Of a DNA stretch of 11,105 nt, positions 6,953 to 11,105 are shown piece by piece. Where the stretch lies: positions 1-11,105 of the forward strand of contig JAAZCB010000452.1 in NCBI GenBank assembly GCA_012513545.1, in the 5' to 3' direction. The notes beneath the pieces are model-generated. The model ran no database searches and was not told the origin of the DNA. It was given only the letters and a program-made list of their open reading frames with translations. Each line of letters starts with the position of its first letter. The first letter of the stretch is position 1. This stretch comes from Clostridiaceae bacterium (GTDB lineage: Bacteria > Bacillota_A > Clostridia > Acetivibrionales > Acetivibrionaceae). The position numbers were made by a program, and so were the translations under genes.

Positions 6953-7231
6953 TTAACATAACATCGAATGTTATACGACTAACGTCGGTATAACAGATGT
7001 TATGTTAACCAGCACACTTCGACAGGCTCAGTGTCCGCTGGGCGCAAATTTTCTGCGGTTGTCGTATAATGGAAGTGCATTATGTTAAGATTGCTTTGGT
7101 AGGAAAAGACAGTGAAGCCGTTAGTTAATCTGAAAGCTTTTTAAATGATATTAAGATAAGCGGGGAGGGGATAGCTTGGTAGAAGTAGTATGCAACACTC
7201 TTTTTGCGGAGGAACGGAGCAAAATGGGTGT
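6953..7231 (+). repeat. Repeat A, copy 2
   Basis: Same module order as at 1007-1290. The first hairpin (6953-7008) has a perfect 13-bp outer stem, TTAACATAACATC / GATGTTATGTTAA, then three extra bases (GAA) on the left side and an inner stem down to CGAC/GTCG. CCAGCACACT and TTCGACAGGCTCAGTG follow, then GCAAATTTTCTGC, ATAATG-GAAGTG-CATTAT (7066-7083), GCCGTTAGTTAAT, CGGGGAGGGG and the terminal ACACTC...GGGTGT hairpin. The four-gene operon promoter begins about 40 nt later. Confidence 0.85.
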
Positions 7232-7270
7232 GGGAGTGTTTATAAAACGTTTATATCTTTAGATGCAATA

Positions 7271-7302
7271 ATTGTCTAAAATATTAACATTCAATATCTT
7301 TG
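7271..7302 (+). promoter_or_regulatory. Bacteroidota-type promoter of the four-gene operon
   Basis: TATCTTTG at 7295-7302 matches the TAnnTTTG -7 box of the Bacteroidota primary sigma factor exactly. ATTG at 7271-7274, 20 nt upstream, matches three of four bases of the TTTG -33 box at the usual spacing. Transcription would begin near 7308, about 28 nt before the ATG at 7336. Confidence 0.5.
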
Positions 7303-7335
7303 ATAATAATAGTTATTGAGATTCCAGACAGAAAT

Positions 7336-7989
7336 ATGAAAAAACGTTATAAGCTTAAATGGCAATATGGACTTGAAAATACAATACTTCTTTTTGCAAT
7401 CGTATTGGTAGCTATTCCGTTAATTGTTTATTGTATTTTTTTTAGGAGTTTAAAAATATCTAATGATCCTCGAGATTGGGAAAATTTCCTCATAGTCCTT
7501 TATTCATTGTTAATCCTTATAGCGACTGTCGTATTAGGCTATTTTGTCCATAAGCTGAACAAACGCAATACTATCAAACCTTTACAGTATCAAGCGTATA
7601 ATAACTTCCTTATGAACCTAGAAAATGAAATAAATGTTCTTCAAAAAATCAAAGAAGATGACGCCATTTCTTTGATTATGGATACATTATTTAGCTTTAG
7701 AGTGAAATATTATAAATTTTTAGCATATGATGGATTTTTATTTGGTGTGAAGGCCTTAAATGATGCAAATGGATACCAGAATAGACTTAATTATATTATT
7801 AATCAATGCAATAATATGCTAGCTGATGATGTACATTCAGAGCTAAAGTTTGAAATTAAAATTGTTATTTTTGATTTAATATCAAATATTACAGCAAGTT
7901 TAAAATTTGCATTAGCCGGCTATGATATAATTGATTTGAGTGCTAAAATACCTAATAAAAATAACAGTTATGAGAGCAGTGATTTTTAA
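7336..7989 (+). CDS. Two-TM membrane protein of unknown function
   Basis: A 217-aa protein from ATG 7336; the frame opens further upstream with a TTG at 7300, but that lies over the predicted promoter, and MKKRYKLKWQ is a normal N-terminus. Two membrane segments are visible: about 15-37 (NTILLFAIVLVAIPLIVYCIFF) and about 50-71 (NFLIVLYSLLILIATVVLGYF). From about 72 a charged, mainly helical soluble region of about 145 residues follows, probably cytoplasmic, with N-L-E-N-E-I-N-V-L-Q-K-I as a likely coiled-coil stretch. It is the first gene of a tight operon and overlaps the next by 20 nt. No known family is recognised. The layout (small double-pass anchor plus a helical cytoplasmic domain) occurs in various sensors and effectors, but nothing here proves such a role. 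Confidence 0.85.
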   Translation: MKKRYKLKWQYGLENTILLFAIVLVAIPLIVYCIFFRSLKISNDPRDWENFLIVLYSLLILIATVVLGYFVHKLNKRNTIKPLQYQAYNNFLMNLENEINVLQKIKEDDAISLIMDTLFSFRVKYYKFLAYDGFLFGVKALNDANGYQNRLNYIINQCNNMLADDVHSELKFEIKIVIFDLISNITASLKFALAGYDIIDLSAKIPNKNNSYESSDF

Positions 7990-8611
7990 CTTTCTTTTAC
8001 TTGTTTTCATTCCAAAATTATTCACTCAAACTGATAGCATAAATAAGTATATATGTAAAAACAATCCTCGCAGCCACTATCTTAATTTTACCATAAAATA
8101 TCCGAAGAATTGGACCTCAGAAGATGGAGATATATATGGAATAGTACAAAAATTTATTTCTACAGATGGAACTTTATTTATGGTTGATGTAAAAAAAATA
8201 AAATTCGATCTTAATGAACTCTCTAATGAAGAGCAGAACAAAATCTTTTCTGAAGAATTTGTGAATAGCCTTTTTAAAACTGAAGAAGCTAAATCGTCAG
8301 GAGCTACAGATTTTAAATTAATTAGTTTCGAGAAAACAATTATTAATGCTCAGCCAGCATGCACATTCATATCTTATAATGAAATCTCTAGCCTTCAAGG
8401 AGAGTATGCAGTACTACAAAAAAATTACCTGACTTACTGGGAAGATAAATTAATTACTCTTGTGGGTCAAGTAATGGTTTTAAAAAGTGAAAAAAATTTT
8501 AATGAAAATTTGGAATCAACTTTTAATTACTATCAGGATTATTTTAATCTGATGGCCAGCTCATTTGTGATTGACAGTAAGTGGGAAAAGCTTCATAATA
8601 CAACATATTAG
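7970..8611 (+). CDS. Exported protein, possibly PsbP/DcrB-like fold
   Basis: A 213-aa protein. ATG 7970 gives MRAVIFNFLLLVFIPKLFTQ, a standard Sec signal with likely cleavage after FTQ; the longer frame from 7940 would add ten residues and spoil it. The mature part has NFTIKYPKNWTSEDGD (39-54), a pattern typical of PsbP/DcrB-related exported proteins (F-x-I-x-Y-P-x-x-W), followed by strands such as TLFMVDVKKI and ACTFISYNEI and a C-terminal helix ending DYFNLMASSFVID. That family resemblance is from memory and moderate. No lipobox, so probably periplasmic or secreted. The start overlaps the upstream gene by 20 nt, so translational coupling is likely. Function unknown. Confidence 0.85.
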   Translation: MRAVIFNFLLLVFIPKLFTQTDSINKYICKNNPRSHYLNFTIKYPKNWTSEDGDIYGIVQKFISTDGTLFMVDVKKIKFDLNELSNEEQNKIFSEEFVNSLFKTEEAKSSGATDFKLISFEKTIINAQPACTFISYNEISSLQGEYAVLQKNYLTYWEDKLITLVGQVMVLKSEKNFNENLESTFNYYQDYFNLMASSFVIDSKWEKLHNTTY

Positions 8612-8631
8612 AATAATATAGCAATTTAAGT

Positions 8632-9099
8632 ATGAAAATTATTGTTCAAGCTTTGCCAAACGAATTGGACCAGATTACAAATAATATAACCTCTGATCAG
8701 ATGAAAAAATATGAATATGATCCTGAAACATATGCATATTTTTTATATGAGGTTTACGAAAAAGAATTTGAACAGTTTGTTGAGCTTAAAACTGGCAAAA
8801 AAATTCCTGAACTATTAGGTTATGATCCAAACTTAGAATTTGATCCGGATTCTCCAGCACATATTCTAGGATGGAGTATCAAAAAACAAAAATTTTTGCC
8901 AGAATTTCATAAAAAACGCAATAAATTCTATTTGTACAGAGGATCAATATATTCATATACATTTATGGGAGAGAACAATGTTGGTCATGTAATTGAAATC
9001 GTAAAATACGAGGATCATGAAATTGTTAATTATCTTAATGAATTAATGAGCTTATTTAAAAGAAGTTTTATAAGGAGACTACTTAACTTACGAAAATAA
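8632..9099 (+). CDS. Hypothetical soluble protein
   Basis: A 155-aa protein with no signal peptide or membrane segment, rich in Glu, Lys and Tyr. Notable stretches are YDPETYAYFLYEVYEKEFEQ (30-49), KIPELLGYDPNLEFDPDSP (57-75) and a basic end KRSFIRRLLNLRK. It begins 20 nt after the preceding gene, in the same operon. No family recognised. Confidence 0.8.
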   Translation: MKIIVQALPNELDQITNNITSDQMKKYEYDPETYAYFLYEVYEKEFEQFVELKTGKKIPELLGYDPNLEFDPDSPAHILGWSIKKQKFLPEFHKKRNKFYLYRGSIYSYTFMGENNVGHVIEIVKYEDHEIVNYLNELMSLFKRSFIRRLLNLRK

Positions 9100-9127
9100 A
9101 ATATTTAACCATTTGGCATACAATAAT

Positions 9128-9442
9128 ATGCATTTGTCAGATAAAACGAAAGAAATTGAAAATGTCTTAAAAGAAGGACAACGGGCCTATTGCAAGACCA
9201 TGGGAAGATATTATATGTTATCTTTTGAAAGATCAAAACTGGAAATATCACTTTTTGATAATAAAAAATTAGAAGAGCTGCTAATTAAGGAATTTTGGAC
9301 AATTTCTCCAGGAGGACTGATCAAGTTAATTAAGGATCAACATAGTTGGATTATCCAAATAATATATGATAGTCAAGTTCGTGTAAATATTGTTGATGAA
9401 ATTACGCCAAGCGATGAATCCATCGAAATTATTTATCTGTGA
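9128..9442 (+). CDS. Small hypothetical soluble protein, last gene of the operon
   Basis: A 104-aa protein from ATG 9128 (MHLSDKTKEIENVLKEGQ). The frame is also open from a TTG at 9113, which would add five residues; ATG is preferred. No signal peptide or membrane segment. The sequence suggests an N-terminal helix followed by strands (YYMLSFERSKLEISLFD, SWIIQIIYDSQVRVNIVDE) and ends ESIEIIYL. It lies 28 nt after the preceding gene and is the last of four. The size and mixed alpha/beta pattern would suit a small immunity or accessory protein, but this is speculation; no family recognised. Confidence 0.75.
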   Translation: MHLSDKTKEIENVLKEGQRAYCKTMGRYYMLSFERSKLEISLFDNKKLEELLIKEFWTISPGGLIKLIKDQHSWIIQIIYDSQVRVNIVDEITPSDESIEIIYL

Positions 9443-9511
9443 TAATTGATCCTGATAATGAATTGATTCTGCAATAATTTAATATTTTGGCAATTCAACT
9501 GATTTTTGTTG

Positions 9512-9945
9512 AGCGTCGGCCAGAAGAAATTGCGAGCCAGATCTGGTGTGAATTGGCAATTCATAGAAAAACACAAAAGAGGCTTTGCCTGCTTTTGTAG
9601 TTTTTCTTAGAATAGCCAAGAGCGGGCTGAAGCATAATTTTTTCTTGAACTTTTGTTTCTTTTGGTTCAAGCCAAAAGAAAAGCCCGCCCGGCTGGAGGG
9701 CAGAAGAAATAAGTTCAGTAGATACATAAAAGTGTCTCTAAATATATTATGATAAATAGAATTGATTTCATTCCGGAAAGGAACAAGTGTATTGAAAATT
9801 ATGCCCGTAAGGCAGGGTCAGTGCGTGTTTTCAATTCTCTTGCGGTATTAGACGCAAATAATCCATTCTGAACAGAGATAGCTGATTAGAACTTAACCGC
9901 GCGTAGGCATCATACGAATTTGCCGTGCGGCTGGCGCTGCGGCTG
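9512..9945 (+). repeat. Composite repeat H-P-T-X, copy 3
   Basis: Entry with GCGAGCCAGATCTGG; H at 9555-9617, a nearly complete hairpin in which ATAGAAAAAC-ACAAAAG pairs with CTTTTGTAGTTTTTCTTAG; P (about 9618-9700) with GAGCGGGCTGAAGC, variable hairpin and GCCCGCCCGGC; T (about 9700-9795) with ATTATGATAAATAGAA; and X (about 9790-9945) matching 5095-5230, for example CTTGCGGTATTAGACGCAAATAATC against CTTGCAGTATTGGACAGATATAATC (compare in parts) and a TTGCCGT end. The minus-strand frame 9479-9727 is an artefact. Confidence 0.8.
9644..9681 (+). other. Variable-stem hairpin of module P, copy 3 (10-bp perfect stem, loop TTCAAG)
   Basis: TTTCTTTTGG (9656-9665) pairs perfectly with CCAAAAGAAA (9672-9681) around TTCAAG (9666-9671). 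CTTGAA at 9644-9649 complements the loop. Relative to copy 2 both partners changed together (CTTGAT/ATCAAG to CTTGAA/TTCAAG). Confidence 0.75.
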
Positions 9946-10145
9946 TAGAAGCGCCGAACAAATAAATTTTGTATATTCTTCACAAAATTTAATTTTCAAG
10001 CTTCAGTGACGGCCGAGCGGCAATTTAACTATAATGCTAATTATACGACTACCGGTTGGTTTATAGCAGATCTGATTTTGTTTTAAAAAAATGAGAATGT
10101 TTAAGGAAAGAAGGTAGCTTGTTTGAACCGTGCGGCTCTATTTAA
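9946..10145. other. Repeat-derived DNA between X and D
   Basis: No gene. Contains a GC-rich GGCTGGCGCTGCGGCTG stretch, an ATTTTGT / ACAAAAT inverted pair (9966-9988) and a half copy of the start of module D: 10028-10051 (TTAACTATAATGCTAATTATAC) matches 10142-10165, again with a perfect TATAAT/ATTATA stem but a different loop (GCTA instead of ATAA). After the half copy the sequence diverges. Confidence 0.5.
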
Positions 10146-10278
10146 CTATAATATAAATTATACTGACAACTTTGGGTTTCAGAAAGCGTGGGGAGAAAAT
10201 TTGCTTAAAGCGATGAGATTTAATTATCCGAAATCATTCTGGAAGCACTACGGTTTCAACTCCGAAAATTTGCTTTAA
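10105..10278 (+). pseudogene. Coding-like remnant in module D, copy 2
   Basis: An open stretch of 57 codons between TAA 10102-10104 and TAA 10276-10278 with no ATG at its start. It reads protein-like: LFNYNINYTDNFGFQKAWGE, then NLLKAMRFNYPKSFWKHYGF, then NSENLL. The last 16 residues agree with the shifted and interrupted copy at 6822-6956. This suggests module D descends from the 3' end of a coding sequence whose stop codon is at the entrance of repeat A. I do not recognise the protein. Confidence 0.4.
10146..10274 (+). repeat. Module D, copy 2
   Basis: Direct match to 6822-6952. Together D plus A form a 409-nt repeat here and a 410-nt repeat at 6822-7231. The best-conserved blocks are CTATAATATAAATTATACTG, GGAGAAAATTTGCTTAAAG and ACTCCGAAAATTTGCTTTAA. 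Confidence 0.75.
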
Positions 10279-10554
10279 CATAACATCGAATGTTATACGA
10301 CTAACGTCGATATAACGGATGTTATGTTAACCAGCAGCACTTCGACAGGCTCAGTGTCCGCTGGCCGCAAATTTTCTGCGGTTGTCGTATAATGGAAGTG
10401 CATTATGTTAATATTGCTTTGGTCATTCAGGACAGTGAAGCCGTTAGTTAATCCGGAAGTTAGTTTAATAATGAGAAGAGAAGCGGGGAGGGGATTGATT
10501 GGTAGTTGTGAAATGCAACACTCTTTTTGCGGAGGAACGGAGCAAAATGGGTGT
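10275..10554 (+). repeat. Repeat A, copy 3
   Basis: Closest to copy 2. First hairpin 10275-10330 with the same perfect 13-bp outer stem and the same GAA bulge on the left arm; the inner right arm has CGATATAACG in place of CGGTATAACA. The second hairpin carries an extra AGC (CCAGCAGCACTTCG). GCAAATTTTCTGC, ATAATG-GAAGTG-CATTAT, GCCGTTAGTTAATC, CGGGGAGGGG and the terminal ACACTC...GGGTGT hairpin follow. Plus and minus frames through it (10293-10592, 10405-10602) are not credible genes. Confidence 0.85.
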
Positions 10555-10646
10555 GGGGTGTTAGTAAAATTTGATAAGTTTTTTGATGTCAATAAATATT
10601 AGTTCCTAAATACCAATATCTTTCTCATATTAGAAATTTATTGATT

Positions 10647-11069
10647 ATGGAAAACTGGTTACTTTTTATAAACTCTGTCATATTTACATATTCAGGTTTT
10701 ACTATTGGCCTGTATGGAATTCTTGCCAAAGAAATGATAAATAAAATTGGGGCAAAAATGGCTGATTACAAATACAGTGAGGATGAAGATGAAAATGCAC
10801 ATTATTACTCGCTTCAAATTGAAAAATGGAAAACCGGTATTTTATTGGGATCTCCGTTTGCCCTTATCGTAGGAATAATAATTTCCATTGGCGGATCATT
10901 AATTTGTCTTATCGAAAATGCATGGTGGACAGTATTATTATCACTTATTACTGGATATTTTTTATACCTAAGAGTTTCATATGTATTTGTTTGGCGTGTT
11001 CAACTGATATCTGTTATATGTTTTTTAGGAGGAATAATCCTTTTCTTAACCCAAATGATAATTGGGTAA
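10647..11069 (+). CDS. Four-TM membrane protein of unknown function
   Basis: A 140-aa protein from ATG 10647 (an in-frame TTG at 10641 would add two residues). Four membrane segments are visible: about 4-26 (WLLFINSVIFTYSGFTIGLY), 63-88 (GILLGSPFALIVGIIISIGG), 92-115 (AWWTVLLSLITGYFLYLRVS) and 117-138 (VQLISVICFLGGIILFLTQM). Between TM1 and TM2 lies a hydrophilic loop with an acidic run SEDEDEN (44-50). No catalytic motif or known family recognised. It is the first gene after the third repeat-A copy, about 90 nt downstream. A TATCTTTC at 10617-10624 resembles a -7 box, but no -33 box lies at the right distance. It may be co-transcribed with a gene starting near 11087. Confidence 0.85.
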   Translation: MENWLLFINSVIFTYSGFTIGLYGILAKEMINKIGAKMADYKYSEDEDENAHYYSLQIEKWKTGILLGSPFALIVGIIISIGGSLICLIENAWWTVLLSLITGYFLYLRVSYVFVWRVQLISVICFLGGIILFLTQMIIG

Positions 11070-11086
11070 ACATAAGATGCTGAGTG

Positions 11087-11105
11087 ATGAAGAAACGTTT
11101 TAAAA
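11087..11105 (+). CDS. Possible start of a downstream gene (cut by window end)
   Basis: ATG at 11087 begins MKKRFK and remains open to the last base, 17 nt after the preceding stop codon. The basic start would suit an exported or membrane protein. Only six codons are visible, so this is a guess from spacing and orientation. Confidence 0.3.

Noticed and set aside
6953..7008. Calling a canonical integron attC site
   Set aside because: Ends read TTTAAC and GTTAACC, which do not give clean RYYYAAC/GTTRRRY boxes, and no integrase is in the window; kept only as a similarity.
7300..7335. TTG start adding 12 residues to the two-TM protein
   Set aside because: The TTG at 7300 overlaps the predicted -7 box; the ATG at 7336 gives a normal basic N-terminus.
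1007..10554. CRISPR array
   Set aside because: Repeats are hundreds of bases long, few, irregularly spaced and separated by genes; no short regular repeat-spacer pattern and no cas genes.
10293..10602. Overlapping frames on both strands within repeat A copy 3
   Set aside because: They cover conserved hairpins; the D-T-E-P-V-E-V peptide is only the translation of the small palindrome core.

Overview
The base composition (AT-rich), the near absence of Shine-Dalgarno sequences, a Bacteroidota-type promoter (ATTG, 20 nt, TATCTTTG), a Cys-rich leucine-rich-repeat protein and a lipoprotein of a style common in this phylum all point to a Bacteroidota chromosome, probably a Bacteroidales or other environmental lineage. 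This is inference from sequence character; no rRNA or tRNA gene is present.

Layout. 1-816 (-): start of a secreted LRR protein that runs off the left edge. 817-1436: non-coding, with one complete and one partial copy of repeat A. 1437-1706: broken chimeric gene joining a dCTP-deaminase N-terminus to a cytidine-deaminase-like C-terminus. 1809-4703: a complete EcoRII/Dcm-type restriction-modification locus (cytosine methyltransferase on +; Vsr endonuclease and EcoRII-like nuclease on -; the + and - genes converge and overlap by 4 nt). 4704-5705: repeat DNA. 5706-6290: lipoprotein. 6291-7270: repeat DNA, ending in repeat A. 7336-9442: a tight four-gene operon of unknown function (two-TM membrane protein, exported protein, two small soluble proteins) behind a good promoter. 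9443-10610: repeat DNA ending in the third copy of A. 10647-11069: four-TM membrane protein, then the possible start of one more gene.

The most unusual aspect is the DNA between the gene groups. It is built from a small set of modules, always in the same orientation: H (a long imperfect hairpin bounded by GGCAAT/ATTGCC), P (a hairpin whose stem sequence differs completely between copies yet stays perfectly self-complementary, with a loop able to pair with an upstream element), T/X (conserved AT-rich tails), D (a decayed coding-like stretch) and A (about 280 nt with several conserved hairpins). Gene groups of unrelated function sit between them, so the window reads like an array of cassettes separated by structured, direct-repeat non-coding elements. 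The A hairpin has some attC-like traits (asymmetric bulge, stop codon in the left arm) but not the canonical core boxes, and no integrase is in the window.

How the genes work together: the methyltransferase should protect CCWGG sites from the EcoRII-like nuclease, while Vsr corrects T:G mismatches produced by deamination of 5-methylcytosine at those sites. The deaminase remnant next door may be residue of another nucleotide-metabolism or defence gene. The functions of the four-gene operon, the lipoprotein and the last membrane protein cannot be named from sequence.
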